From contig NZ_CP152342.1 in assembly GCF_045291395.1 (NCBI RefSeq), positions 1,798,001 to 1,862,000 of the forward strand: a stretch of 64,000 nucleotides of DNA, in the 5' to 3' direction. The stretch is from MR-S7 sp000400995 (lineage in GTDB: Bacteria > Pseudomonadota > Gammaproteobacteria > Burkholderiales > Burkholderiaceae_C). Below, piece by piece: positions 1 to 8,258 of this stretch. The position numbers and the translations under genes are program-made. Each line of letters begins with the position of its first letter. Position 1 is the first letter of the stretch. The notes below the pieces were generated by a model. The model saw only the letters and a list, made by a program, of their open reading frames with translations, made no database searches and was not told the origin of the DNA.

Positions 1-2
1 CG

Positions 3-1106
3 GGCGTCGGCACGCAGACCGTCACGGTCACCACCGATGCGGGCACCACCTCCAACCCCGTCACCTACAGTTTCCAGGTGCCTACCATCGCCCTTGGCCC
101 CACCACGCTGGCCGACGGCACCTACCAGAGCGGCTACAGCCGGCAACTGCAGGCCAGCGGCGGCACCGGCCCCTATGCCTACGCCGTCACCGCAGGCCAG
201 CTTCCCACCGGCCTCCTGCTGAACCCAGTCACGGGCATTATCTCTGGCACGCCCAACGCGGCAGGCGATTCCAATTTCACGATCACCGCCACAGACGACA
301 TCGGCTACACGGGCAGCCAGCCCTACAGTATGACCATCCAGCGGGCAGCGCAGACGCTGGCATTTTCCAGCACGCCTCCCGCCGCGGCCATCGTGGGGGG
401 AGCGCCCTATGTGCCCACGGTCAGTGCCGGGGCATCCGGCCAGCCCGTGGTGCTGTACATCGATGCGGCCGCCAACGCGGTATGCCGGTTGCAGGGCGGG
501 GGCATTGCCTTCACGGGCGCAGGCACCTGCATCATCAACATCAACCAGGCCGGCTCGGCCAACTACGCCCCGGCCCAGGCCCAGCAAAGCTTTGCTGTGG
601 GCAAGGTCAGCACCCAGACCACGCTGGCCGCTTCCACGGCTACCGCGGTGGCGGGCCAGCAGGTGGTCTTTACCGCCAACGTGGCGCCGGCCGGTCCGAA
701 CATGGGTGGCGTGGTGGCCTTCATGAATGGAGCGACGGCCCTGCCCGGCTGCGATGCGGTCCCTTTGGTCACCGGACAGGCGCAATGCACTGCTTTTGTG
801 ACCCCGGGATCGCACTCCATCGTGGCCATGTACGGCGGCGATGCGAATAACTTGGCAAGCCAGAGTCAGCCGTCGGCAGTCATTGTGAGCGCACCCGCCC
901 CGGTGCCTTCACTCCAATCATGGACCACGGCGCTGTTGGCATTGCTCATGGCAACGGCAGCCGCTCGGGTTGGACGGCGTCGCGTACGGATGGTCGATGA
1001 CCAGGTCGCTTGCGCGGAAGTTATGGGCGTGAATGAGGGGTGCGCTCGTGAGCAAAGCGGCTGCGGCGGTGAGCGCCATGGCGCGGCGCGTAAAATGGCG
1101 AGGTGA
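3..1106 (+). CDS. Ig-repeat surface protein with IPTL-like C-terminal anchor, 5'-partial
   Basis: The reading frame is already open at the left edge, so only the C-terminal ~367 residues are present. The visible part contains a putative-Ig type repeat (motif LPTGLLLNPVTGIISGTP, near residues 60-80), a second repeat, and a Big_3-like Ig domain (TTLAASTATAVAGQQVVFTA through MYGGDANN). Close to the end, PSLQSWTTALLALLMATAAA followed by RVGRRR has the proline-tryptophan, hydrophobic-helix, arginine layout of the IPTL-CTERM/PEP-CTERM anchoring signals. Such proteins are normally secreted and processed at the envelope. Oddly, about 40 further residues follow the basic cluster before the stop. They read antisense to a PCuAC gene fragment, so the natural stop seems lost at a rearrangement near 975-985. 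The Ig and anchor assignment is fairly sure; the role is unknown. Confidence 0.75.
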   Translation, partial: GVGTQTVTVTTDAGTTSNPVTYSFQVPTIALGPTTLADGTYQSGYSRQLQASGGTGPYAYAVTAGQLPTGLLLNPVTGIISGTPNAAGDSNFTITATDDIGYTGSQPYSMTIQRAAQTLAFSSTPPAAAIVGGAPYVPTVSAGASGQPVVLYIDAAANAVCRLQGGGIAFTGAGTCIININQAGSANYAPAQAQQSFAVGKVSTQTTLAASTATAVAGQQVVFTANVAPAGPNMGGVVAFMNGATALPGCDAVPLVTGQAQCTAFVTPGSHSIVAMYGGDANNLASQSQPSAVIVSAPAPVPSLQSWTTALLALLMATAAARVGRRRVRMVDDQVACAEVMGVNEGCAREQSGCGGERHGAARKMAR

Positions 1107-1109
1107 CAT
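975..1109 (-). pseudogene. Truncated PCuAC-type copper chaperone (N-terminus only)
   Basis: An ATG at 1109, preceded by a good AAGGAG ribosome site, opens a signal peptide (MSPRHFTRRAMALTAAAALL) followed by HNFRASDLVIDHPYATPS. That is the characteristic start of mature PCuAC proteins (HxFxxGDLVIDHPWxRPT in relatives). After about 43 residues the similarity stops, and the frame runs into the antisense of the Ig-repeat gene. The copper-binding H-x-M residues are all missing. It lies directly downstream of mbnH in the same direction, so it was probably the last gene of the copper operon before a deletion or recombination fused it to the neighbouring gene. The intact PCuAC at 6250-6720 is a separate copy. 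Confidence 0.6.
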
Positions 1110-1153
1110 GGAAACTCCTTCACTGGATTGAGAACGATGGCCGAGCCGGGACT

Positions 1154-2362
1154 TCATGGCCGGCGGCACTCGGGTTGATTGACGGGTGGCTCGAATGGGC
1201 TGGAGAACCGTGCGCTGCAGAGGAAGCTGTGGTCCGTCAGCGTCTTCAGAAACGCCACCAGATCGGCGCGCTCCTGTGCATTGAGATCGATCTGGTTGAT
1301 GAGGTCGTTCTTGTGGGGGTTGGCCCTACCGTCGCCGGCATGCGGGCCCTCATTGACCTGGCGGCCACCCGCTGCATAGAAGTCCACGACCTCCTCCAGG
1401 GTGGCGATGCTGCCGTCGTGCATGTAAGGCCCCGTGACCTCGACGTTGCGCAGGCTGGGAGCTCGGAATGCCCCCATGTCCTCTGAGCGTTGGGTGAGCT
1501 CGAACAGCCCCCGGTTAGGCTCGGGGAAAGCACCAGTTCCCCCGAGGTTGTAGAGGCCGGTGTTGTGGAAGGGCGTGTCGACGAGGCGGCTCTTTGCGTG
1601 GATGGTCTGGTCGTTGAAGTTGAAGCTGCCATGGCAGTGGAAGCATTCGGCCTTCTCTCCGAAGAACAGTTCAAGGCCTCGCGTCTGCGCGGCGTTGAGC
1701 TGCGCCTTGCCCTGCAGGTGGCGGTCGTAGAGGCTGTCACCCGAAAGCAGGGTTCGCTCGAAGGCGGCGATCGCCTGGATGATGTGGGTCCACCGGACCG
1801 GCGTCTTGTCTCCGGGAAAGGCCAGCGCGAAGCGTCGGCGATAGTCCTCATCGCCCGAGAAGCGCGCAAGCACTTCGGCTTTGTTGCCATCGTCGATGCC
1901 CATTTCCACGGGCTCGGTGCCGAACAACGGCACTTCCATCTGCTGCTCCAACGTGACCAAAGCAGGATTGGCCCAGGTGAACGTCGGGTGGTAGACCACA
2001 TTGGCCAGGCCTTGCGAATTGCGGGGGTGAGTCTGTCCGGTTGACCCGACCGCCAGGCGCCGTCCGTCCGTGAATGCGCGGGAAGGATCGTGGCAGCTGG
2101 CACATGACTGCGTGCCATTGCCGGACAGGCGTGGGTCGAAGAAGAGATGGCGCCCCAACTCGACCTTTTGGGCCGTCATCGGGTTGGCCTGCGGAATGCG
2201 TGGCTCGGGAAAGAACGCCGGGAGCGTCCATGTCCAGACCGTGCTGGTGGCCATGGCCACCGTGGTCAGGATCGCAGGCACGACGGCAGCGATCATGCGA
2301 CGGTGGCGCCGCATTTGCGAGCGGGCAGAAGCGCCATGATGAGCGCTTTGCTGAGCCTTCAT
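1154..2362 (-). CDS. mbnH: MbnH-like diheme enzyme (cytochrome c peroxidase/MauG superfamily)
   Basis: A protein of 402 residues with an N-terminal membrane/signal segment (about residues 23-45) and two c-type heme motifs, CASCH (87-91) and CFHCH (240-244). It also has the FFDPRLSGNGTQSCASCHDP block of the diheme peroxidase superfamily. It belongs to the branch always paired with MbnP (metallo-mystery pair, MXAN_0977-like). In characterised relatives MbnH oxidises a tryptophan of MbnP to kynurenine, which is needed for copper binding. The chosen ATG at 2362 overlaps the MbnP stop as ATGA, a translational coupling; an in-frame extension to 2494 is only shadow. The enzyme should act in the periplasm. 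Pairing and heme sites are seen directly; the substrate is inferred from the family. Confidence 0.85.
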   Translation of the reverse strand: MKAQQSAHHGASARSQMRRHRRMIAAVVPAILTTVAMATSTVWTWTLPAFFPEPRIPQANPMTAQKVELGRHLFFDPRLSGNGTQSCASCHDPSRAFTDGRRLAVGSTGQTHPRNSQGLANVVYHPTFTWANPALVTLEQQMEVPLFGTEPVEMGIDDGNKAEVLARFSGDEDYRRRFALAFPGDKTPVRWTHIIQAIAAFERTLLSGDSLYDRHLQGKAQLNAAQTRGLELFFGEKAECFHCHGSFNFNDQTIHAKSRLVDTPFHNTGLYNLGGTGAFPEPNRGLFELTQRSEDMGAFRAPSLRNVEVTGPYMHDGSIATLEEVVDFYAAGGRQVNEGPHAGDGRANPHKNDLINQIDLNAQERADLVAFLKTLTDHSFLCSARFSSPFEPPVNQPECRRP

Positions 2363-3285
2363 TTTGAAAGCGCCCTGAAAACACCTGATCGTCGCGCGTC
2401 GGTCGATTGCGGGCTGGATTTTCCAGAGGCCATATCGATGCCGAGTGCCGCGAACAACGGTGCACACTCTGGGTCGCTCAAGGCAGACATGCACCCGAGG
2501 GCGCCACCGCCATCCCGCCCCACGTCATTGCCCGCGAAAAGCTCAGCGAGGTCAATGGCGACCTGATCAACGGAGGCATCGAAGCTGCCAAGTACCACCT
2601 CGGCGCGGTTCGAGCGCTCGCAGTGCACTGTCTCGCCTGATACGGGGTTCCCTCTGCAACCCGTTGTTCCCAGGTGGAACAGGAATGATCGCCCGGGCGC
2701 TGCGCCTGATGTCGTGCGCACTACGCCGCCGACCGGGTTGATCTCGAACTGCATGAACTTGCGTCCGACCTGCCAGGCCCAGGCCATGGCTTGGACGTCG
2801 AGTGGCGGGTCCGCGCTCGCATAGTCGGAATGGTTGAGGTTGTGTGGAACTCCGACGGTGAAGCGCAAGCCCCGATAGCGGCCCGCGGGCAGCGTACCGG
2901 TGATCTCGGGATTGGTTTGCGAACCTGCGGTCGCACAGGCGCCTTGACCATCCGCCAGGTCGATCAAGGCGACCTGTCCACGCTGCCACTCGCCTGGAGT
3001 CAGGCGAAGTGGCTCAGGTCGGCCAGCCTCATCGATGAGTGCTACGTCGCTGACGTAGAAGCGGAGGTCTCGCAACTCGGCGGAGGACGCCGGCTTCCCC
3101 AACCCGCTGATGGTCTTGCCGCACCGTACGGGCTCAGTGCCCGTCATGGCGGCAAAGCGAATCGAGACCGTTTGTTCCGCTTTCGCTGTTGCACCGGGGT
3201 CCGTGGTTCCGCACGCCGAAAGTGTTGCTGCCGCAGCCAATAGGAATGCCCCTCGCGAGCCTCGAAGAAATGAACGTGAATTCAT
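2359..3285 (-). CDS. mbnP: MbnP-like copper-binding lipoprotein, partner of MbnH
   Basis: 308 residues starting with a lipoprotein signal (lipobox LSAC, Cys25). The body matches the metallo-mystery-pair four-Cys family: FYVSDVALID near residue 76, the diagnostic MAWAWQVGRKFMQFE block (Trp169 and Trp171), and several later cysteines (210, 222, 265, 274). In studied members a conserved tryptophan is converted by MbnH to kynurenine, creating a copper site; one of the WAW tryptophans is a likely candidate here, but that is inference. The stop overlaps the mbnH start, and the gene sits 11 bp downstream of the TonB-dependent receptor. The likely location is periplasmic, anchored to a membrane. Confidence 0.85.
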   Translation of the reverse strand: MNSRSFLRGSRGAFLLAAAATLSACGTTDPGATAKAEQTVSIRFAAMTGTEPVRCGKTISGLGKPASSAELRDLRFYVSDVALIDEAGRPEPLRLTPGEWQRGQVALIDLADGQGACATAGSQTNPEITGTLPAGRYRGLRFTVGVPHNLNHSDYASADPPLDVQAMAWAWQVGRKFMQFEINPVGGVVRTTSGAAPGRSFLFHLGTTGCRGNPVSGETVHCERSNRAEVVLGSFDASVDQVAIDLAELFAGNDVGRDGGGALGCMSALSDPECAPLFAALGIDMASGKSSPQSTDARRSGVFRALSK

Positions 3286-3296
3286 GTCTATCTCCC

Positions 3297-5468
3297 TTAC
3301 AGATCTGCACGCAGGGCAAGGCTGACATTGCGTGGCTCGCCGTACGTGTTGTACGTGTTCGTGCCTCCCAGACGGGTGTAGTAGGTGCGATCCGTGAGGT
3401 TGTTCAGATGAAGGCTCAGCGTCACTTTCGGTGTAATGCGGTAGCTCGCCATGGCATTGACGACGGCGTATCCACCCTGGCGGCGGACGGCCGAGCTTCC
3501 AGTCCCGGAGGCGCTTTCGCTGACCACATTGGCGCCAAGCCCAAGGCTGAGGCCGCGCAGCAGACCATCGCCAAAGCGTCGGACGCCCCAGAGCTTCAAT
3601 GTGTGACGCGGATCCCAGGTCGTGAAAGGAAGTCCCGCGTTGTTTCTGTCCCTGAGATAGACCGTGTCCAGCCGCGCATAGCCGGCCTGGATCTCATAGC
3701 CCGGGGCGGGGCGGCCCGTGACTTCTATCTCCCAGCCTTTGCTTTCGACTTCGCCGGCATTCAGGTAGTAGCCTGTATTGACCGGGTCGGCGTAGGAACG
3801 ATTGCGGTCCCTGAGCTGGAAATATGCTGCAGAAGCCTGCAGCCGGCCTTCAAGGAACTCGGCCTTGGCCCCCACTTCGATCTGGCGACCGGAGCGTGGA
3901 TCGAGCGTGCTGCCGTCGACGCGCTGCTGCGTTTGGGGAAGGAAGATGTCGCTGTAGCTGGAGTACGCGGTCCAGTTCGGAGCGAAGTCATAGAGTACGG
4001 CGCCATAGGGTGTGAACTCCCCGTTGGCTTTCGCCCCCTGCGTCCAGTTGGTCGGCGTGGCCGGCGCGATGCTACGGCTCTTGACGTTGAAGTCGCTCAC
4101 TCGCCCGCCGAGCACGACGATCAAGGGATCCGCAATACTGAGCCGTGCCTGCCCATAGAAACCGCTCTGGCTGGTTCGCGTGTCACCCCCGAGGTTGTAG
4201 GCAAGGTCGAAATCCGGCACCAGGCTGGATTGCCCGAAGGGAACACCCGTGACCGCAGTGGCATTCACTCCGGCATAGACCGAGGACAGGTTCTCCCGGT
4301 TGTAGCCGGCAAGCAACGTGTGCCGCCGCCCGAACAGTACGACAGGCCCCGTCGCGTAGAGGTCCACGGCATTGCGCTCGTAGGTGTAGTCGCGGACCCG
4401 CCGGGCGTAGGTCAGCGTTCCGGTCGTGGGATCGACGCCGGAACTCGGATAGCCGTCCTTGAAGTAGAAATCCTGTGGCCGGTGGCTGAGCTTGCCCTTG
4501 AACAGCCATCCGCTGTCGAGCCGGCGCTCCAGCTCGGCAGTGTACTCCTGGGTCTGCCAGGCGTAGCGGGTCCAGTCGGCAATGGTGTTGGTGGAGCGAG
4601 GCGCGTTGATCAAGCCGCCCGTGGTCCAGGCTGGCAACCCGAAGGAACTGGCGCGGGTGTTGTCATCCTGAATCGCTGCCGAGAATGACAGTGTGGTGGC
4701 CCTGGCGATGTCCCATTCCAGCGTTCCGTAGGCTAGCCAGCGGCGCGTGTGGGTCTTGTCGTAGAAGTAGTCCCGGTCCTGGACTGAAAAGACGGCGCGC
4801 CCGCGGAGGCTCTTGTCCTCATTGAGCGGGCCCGTCACGTCGAGGTTGCTGCGGTAGTTGTTCCAGCTTCCCGCCGATGCACTCGCAGAGATGCCGAACT
4901 GCGGCTTGGCCCGCTTGCGCACCAGGTTGACCACGCCGCCCGGGTCACCACTGCCCGAGAAAATGCCGGCAGGACCACGCAAGACCTCAACACGCTCGTA
5001 GAGGTCGAGGTCGAATTGTTGGTAGCCTGACAGCGCGCTGTACGCGGGCACTCCGTCGTAGCTGACGCCCAGCGAATAGCCGCGGGAACGCATCTGGCTC
5101 TGCGTGCTGTCGTTGGCGATCACGGTGACCCCGTTGGCCTGGTTCAGCGCTTCCTGCACGGTGGACAGGTTCTGGTCTCGAATGCGCTGCTCGGTGATCA
5201 CCGAGACGGACTGGGGAATCTGCCGGACCGGCAAGGGCTCCTTTCCGCCGACTGCGACAGGGCTGGTGTAGCCGTCGGAAAGCGCATCGCCGGTGACTTC
5301 GACGACGGGCAGCGTTCTCGCAGTGGCATCCTGCGCTTGGGCCGGAGTACCAAAGACTGCGAACAAGAACAGCGCCGCGCAGGTGACGGGATGTCGCGCG
5401 CCGGGGACGCATGAAGTGTTCTGCGTGGTGCGCTGCTGACTTTTGGAAGATCGGGTTGCACGCATCAC
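3297..5468 (-). CDS. TonB-dependent outer-membrane receptor of the copper cluster
   Basis: About 723 residues: signal peptide (CAALFLFAVFGTPAQAQ), a plug domain with IPQSVSVITEQRIRDQN and YERVEVLRGPAGIFSGSGDP, and a long beta-barrel. The layout is that of the siderophore-receptor subfamily (FpvA/FhuE-like) without an N-terminal STN signalling domain. It is embedded between copper genes, with the MbnP gene 11 bp downstream, so import of copper or a copper chelate is a better guess than iron; the substrate cannot be read from sequence. The upstream small gene ends inside its start region (stop at 5465-5467, possible GTG 5468 or ATG 5465), suggesting coupled translation. The C-terminus ends in Leu rather than the usual aromatic residue of outer-membrane barrels. 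Confidence 0.85.
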   Translation of the reverse strand: MMRATRSSKSQQRTTQNTSCVPGARHPVTCAALFLFAVFGTPAQAQDATARTLPVVEVTGDALSDGYTSPVAVGGKEPLPVRQIPQSVSVITEQRIRDQNLSTVQEALNQANGVTVIANDSTQSQMRSRGYSLGVSYDGVPAYSALSGYQQFDLDLYERVEVLRGPAGIFSGSGDPGGVVNLVRKRAKPQFGISASASAGSWNNYRSNLDVTGPLNEDKSLRGRAVFSVQDRDYFYDKTHTRRWLAYGTLEWDIARATTLSFSAAIQDDNTRASSFGLPAWTTGGLINAPRSTNTIADWTRYAWQTQEYTAELERRLDSGWLFKGKLSHRPQDFYFKDGYPSSGVDPTTGTLTYARRVRDYTYERNAVDLYATGPVVLFGRRHTLLAGYNRENLSSVYAGVNATAVTGVPFGQSSLVPDFDLAYNLGGDTRTSQSGFYGQARLSIADPLIVVLGGRVSDFNVKSRSIAPATPTNWTQGAKANGEFTPYGAVLYDFAPNWTAYSSYSDIFLPQTQQRVDGSTLDPRSGRQIEVGAKAEFLEGRLQASAAYFQLRDRNRSYADPVNTGYYLNAGEVESKGWEIEVTGRPAPGYEIQAGYARLDTVYLRDRNNAGLPFTTWDPRHTLKLWGVRRFGDGLLRGLSLGLGANVVSESASGTGSSAVRRQGGYAVVNAMASYRITPKVTLSLHLNNLTDRTYYTRLGGTNTYNTYGEPRNVSLALRADL

Positions 5469-5758
5469 GGCCGGACCTCCGTGGCTGCGATGGGAACCAG
5501 CAACATTTGGCCAAGGTGCTCGACATGCCCGGCACCGATGGTGCCTGCCTTCAGCTCGTGCCCATCTGCGTGAATCACTGCGGCGGCGTAGGCGGCTGCG
5601 ACAACCGCGAGATGCGTGAGGAGGAACAGTACGGTGGTGCGGCAGCGAGCGGCACCTGCTGCCAGGGGTTCGTGCGCGGGGTCAGGCCGCGCGTTGAAGA
5701 AAGGCGCGCGCAGGCGCACCTCGGGAGAGATTTGCATGAATGACTTCCTTGGAGTCAC
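5465..5758 (-). CDS. Small membrane protein of unknown function in the copper operon
   Basis: 97 residues with one hydrophobic segment (TTVLFLLTHLAVVAAAYAAA, about residues 41-60) followed by a short tail rich in His and Gly (HADGHELKAG, GAGHVEHLG). I do not recognise the family. It lies 56 bp downstream of a DUF2946 gene, and its stop codon overlaps the start of the TonB-dependent receptor, so it is probably translated as part of the operon. A tail carrying several histidines in a copper cluster could bind metal, but nothing proves it. The ATG at 5758 could be replaced by the internal ATG seven codons in. Confidence 0.5.
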   Translation of the reverse strand: MTPRKSFMQISPEVRLRAPFFNARPDPAHEPLAAGAARCRTTVLFLLTHLAVVAAAYAAAVIHADGHELKAGTIGAGHVEHLGQMLLVPIAATEVRP

Positions 5759-5814
5759 CGGCTGAGGCAGGCGACGAGAACTGAACCGAGCGAAGATGCG
5801 CTGCAGTGGGGCGT

Positions 5815-6225
5815 TCAGGCGGAAGTCGTGGGTGGAGCCCGGGCGAGTGCCGGTCGCCAGATCGGCGCCGGCCTGTGCGGCTCTTCTCGGGGAAGGCTGA
5901 ACGCCACAGGCTGGCGTGGACGCCGGACGACGTCTGGAATCGTTTCAGGCGGCAGCGCCAGGCTGAGATGCAGCCTGCAGTACGGACATTCCGACAGGGT
6001 GCTGGCTGATTTGCTATCTCTGGATGGAGCGTCTTTCTGCGCGTCGTCGATGCGGACCAGCTTGGTGCCGATGCCGCTGCATACCTGGACCCATGTACCT
6101 TCGCCGGCCTGAGATGCCGGAATGAGTACGGGACCCAGGGTGCCCCAGAGCAACGCCAGCGCAACCATCCACACGCAATACAAGCGCGTGGATGGATGGC
6201 GGAGAAAGGCGCTGGCGCGGCGCAT
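5815..6225 (-). CDS. DUF2946 family protein
   Basis: 136 residues with an N-terminal hydrophobic segment (LYCVWMVALALLWGTLGPVLIP) and the DUF2946 signature ECPYCRLH around residue 79, followed by a proline-rich tail. DUF2946 proteins are small, membrane-anchored or periplasmic, and usually sit beside copper or TonB transport genes; their biochemical role is not established. The CxxC plus His could bind metal. It lies 24 bp downstream of the PCuAC gene in the same direction, consistent with one transcript. A second, divergent DUF2946 copy begins the operon. Confidence 0.7.
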   Translation of the reverse strand: MRRASAFLRHPSTRLYCVWMVALALLWGTLGPVLIPASQAGEGTWVQVCSGIGTKLVRIDDAQKDAPSRDSKSASTLSECPYCRLHLSLALPPETIPDVVRRPRQPVAFSLPREEPHRPAPIWRPALARAPPTTSA

Positions 6226-6249
6226 GGGGACTTGGATTTGCTCTGGTCG

Positions 6250-6720
6250 TCAGTGCTTGCTGTGCTCGCCGCCCGTAGGCTGCATGCCGGTGTTGAGCGC
6301 GCGCACCGGTGCTGAAACGTTGACGGATTCACGCTTGCCGTCGCGGCCTTCGAACACCAGCGTGAGAGGTACGGTGCCGCCTTCCTTCACCTGCTGCTTG
6401 AGATTCATCAGCATGACGTGGTAGCCACCAGGCTTGAGTTCCACCGTCTTTCCTGCCGGCAGTTCGATGGCCCGCACTTGGCGCATGCGCATGACGTTGT
6501 CTTGCATCGCCATCTCGTGCACTTCGACGTTCGGGGTGACAGGCGAACTGGCCGACACGAGGCGGGTGTCGGTAGGTGCCTGGATCTGCATGAAGGCTCC
6601 AGTGGCCTGTTGCTGCGGAACCGTGGCACGGACCCACGCGTTGCTGACGGTGACTTGGGCGTGTGCCGTGTGCACGAGCAACGCGGCAGCGACGGAGAGC
6701 GAGAGGCGAGTGATATTCAT
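6250..6720 (-). CDS. PCuAC-family periplasmic copper(I) chaperone
   Basis: 156 residues: signal peptide ending AHA, then the PCuAC fold (VTVSNAWVRATVPQQQATGAF). Ligand residues of the H(M)x10M..HxM pattern are visible: VEVHEMAMQDNVMRMRQ near residues 66-82 and PGGYHVMLMNL near 97-107. PCuAC proteins carry Cu(I) in the periplasm and can deliver it to the CuA centre of cytochrome oxidase, often together with SCO1. Here the SCO gene is immediately upstream (20 bp), which supports that role. The C-terminus carries an extra GGEHSKH tail that may add copper ligands. Confidence 0.9.
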   Translation of the reverse strand: MNITRLSLSVAAALLVHTAHAQVTVSNAWVRATVPQQQATGAFMQIQAPTDTRLVSASSPVTPNVEVHEMAMQDNVMRMRQVRAIELPAGKTVELKPGGYHVMLMNLKQQVKEGGTVPLTLVFEGRDGKRESVNVSAPVRALNTGMQPTGGEHSKH

Positions 6721-6740
6721 GGGTGGTCCTATGGATGGGT

Positions 6741-7358
6741 TTAGGCGGGGTGCAGGAGCTGGCGCAGGTCGGCTGCGTATTCCTCGGCGCTTTGCGTATG
6801 GCGCAGCACGAGGCGAAGCTTGCCGTCCGGGTCGTAGACATAGCTGAGCGCGCTGTGGTCCATGGTGTAGGAGGACCCTGTCGGCACTTTCTTGTAGAAC
6901 ACCTTGAAGTCCTTGGCGGTCTCTTCGGTATGCTTGAGATCACCATAGAGGCCCAGGAAACTGGGGTCGAAAGCCGCGGTGTAGGCCTTCAGGATTTCCG
7001 GCGTGTCGCGCTCAGGATCGACCGTAACGAAGATCACCTGCAGTCGGTCGCCGTCCGCACCGAGCAACTGCTTGACCGTGGCGGCGCGAACAAGGGCTGT
7101 TGGACAGACATCTGGGCACTGAGTGAAGCCGAAGAACATCATGATGGCCTTGCCCTTGAAGTCGGCCAGCGTGCGGGTCTTCCCATTCGGATCCGTCAGG
7201 CTGAAATCCTTGGCATAGGTAGCGCCGGTGATGTCGACACCATGGAATTGCTGCGAAGGAGCCCTTTTGCAGCCAGCCAAAGACAAGCCTATCAGGCCTG
7301 CAGCGCCAAGCATCGCAGTGCGACGCCCTCTGCCTTCGAATGGTTGTGCTGTGGTCAC
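6741..7358 (-). CDS. SCO1/SenC-family copper chaperone/thiol-disulfide protein
   Basis: A SCO-family protein with CPDVCP and the downstream histidine in SYTMDHSALSYV, the three conserved Cu ligands, in a thioredoxin-like fold. An N-terminal lipoprotein signal (MLGAAGLIGLSLAGCKR) predicts attachment to the membrane facing the periplasm. I prefer the GTG at 7358 because AGGGG lies about 7 bases upstream and the signal then starts close to the N-terminus; an ATG at 7445 would add 29 residues with no signal-like character. SCO proteins help assemble the CuA site of cytochrome c oxidase; PCuAC directly downstream fits. Confidence 0.9.
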   Translation of the reverse strand: MTTAQPFEGRGRRTAMLGAAGLIGLSLAGCKRAPSQQFHGVDITGATYAKDFSLTDPNGKTRTLADFKGKAIMMFFGFTQCPDVCPTALVRAATVKQLLGADGDRLQVIFVTVDPERDTPEILKAYTAAFDPSFLGLYGDLKHTEETAKDFKVFYKKVPTGSSYTMDHSALSYVYDPDGKLRLVLRHTQSAEEYAADLRQLLHPA

Positions 7359-7597
7359 AGGCACCCCTGTGATTTCGACGGTGGGGTAGGAGAAAACGTC
7401 AGAGAAACGCGCGCCTCTGCCAGAGGCGGCGTCCTGCTCGACCACGACAAGATTGGATGCATTGCAACCCTCTACGGTGAGAAAAGCGAACGTGGATCGG
7501 CGTGTGCCGACGCGCCAGAAGGTCGCGCAGGCCGGCCAAGACGGACGTAGGCATGCGCGGCATGGGCCGAGAATGACTTCCTCAGGCAGCGGAGCAG

Positions 7598-7628
7598 GCC
7601 GGCCATCCAGGGATGGAAGGACCGGCCG
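7598..7628. other. Imperfect hairpin between DUF2946 and SCO genes
   Basis: GGCCGGCCATCC pairs with GGATGG..GGaCCGGCC around a 3-base loop. There is no T-run, so it is not a classical terminator; it may attenuate or stabilise the operon transcript. The surrounding ~290-base spacer holds no convincing gene. Confidence 0.3.
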
Positions 7629-7654
7629 AGCCAGCCATGGGCTACGTCAGGAGC

Positions 7655-8014
7655 TCAGATGAGAGTCGGCGGGCCGCGTGGTGGCAGCGGGGCGCCAACG
7701 AGTGCTGCGATATGCGCGGCGACTTCAGGGCGCAGTGCATGTGCCAGCGGTTGTGGCAATGCGAAGGAGATGACCGGCGGAACTGCAGGTAGCCCGGCCG
7801 GAAGGCACAGGGAACAGTCGAGCGTGTGCTGTCCCAACTCCAGAGTCTGGCCGTCTTCGCTGGTGACGATCATTTTCATGACGCCACCTGTCGTACAGAC
7901 CATCTCCGTCTTCGTCGGATGGACGATCGGAGATGCAATGGCGGAGCCCAGCATCAACACAAACAACGCCAGGACAAGGCGAGTCAGTGTTGAGGATGAA
8001 CGCAGCACATGCAT
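7655..8014 (-). CDS. DUF2946 family protein, first gene of the copper operon
   Basis: 119 residues: signal/TM segment (LVLALFVLMLGSAIASP), then a short periplasmic domain with the DUF2946-type TLDCSLC motif and a proline-rich end. It is related to the DUF2946 protein at 5815-6225 only in layout. The function of the family is unknown, but its repeated linkage with copper chaperones and TonB receptors is well known. It is the most upstream gene of the copper cluster; a weak TAGATAAT element lies about 10 bases upstream of its start region, so the operon promoter is probably between 8015 and 8258. Confidence 0.65.
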   Translation of the reverse strand: MHVLRSSSTLTRLVLALFVLMLGSAIASPIVHPTKTEMVCTTGGVMKMIVTSEDGQTLELGQHTLDCSLCLPAGLPAVPPVISFALPQPLAHALRPEVAAHIAALVGAPLPPRGPPTLI

Positions 8015-8258
8015 ATCGTCACATTATCTACAGAATGCTTAACGGCTGGTGCTTGGCGGAGTGCCGTGGGACGTTTTGTCCTGATCTGGCGCAATTGGTC
8101 ATATGCCTTCGCTTGTGATGTCCGATATCCATCAAGCGGACCACAAATCAGGCGGCTGGTTCAGGGCTATCGCTCTTGCCATGAGGCTTCATGGTTGCAG
8201 AAACTGTGAAAGGCAAAGGTCCATGTCGGCGATTGCCGCGCTTGACCAGGCGTCGCGC

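Noticed and set aside
2362..2494. Longer mbnH start at 2494
   Set aside because: It overlaps mbnP coding sequence by over 130 bases; the ATGA overlap at 2362 is far more natural.
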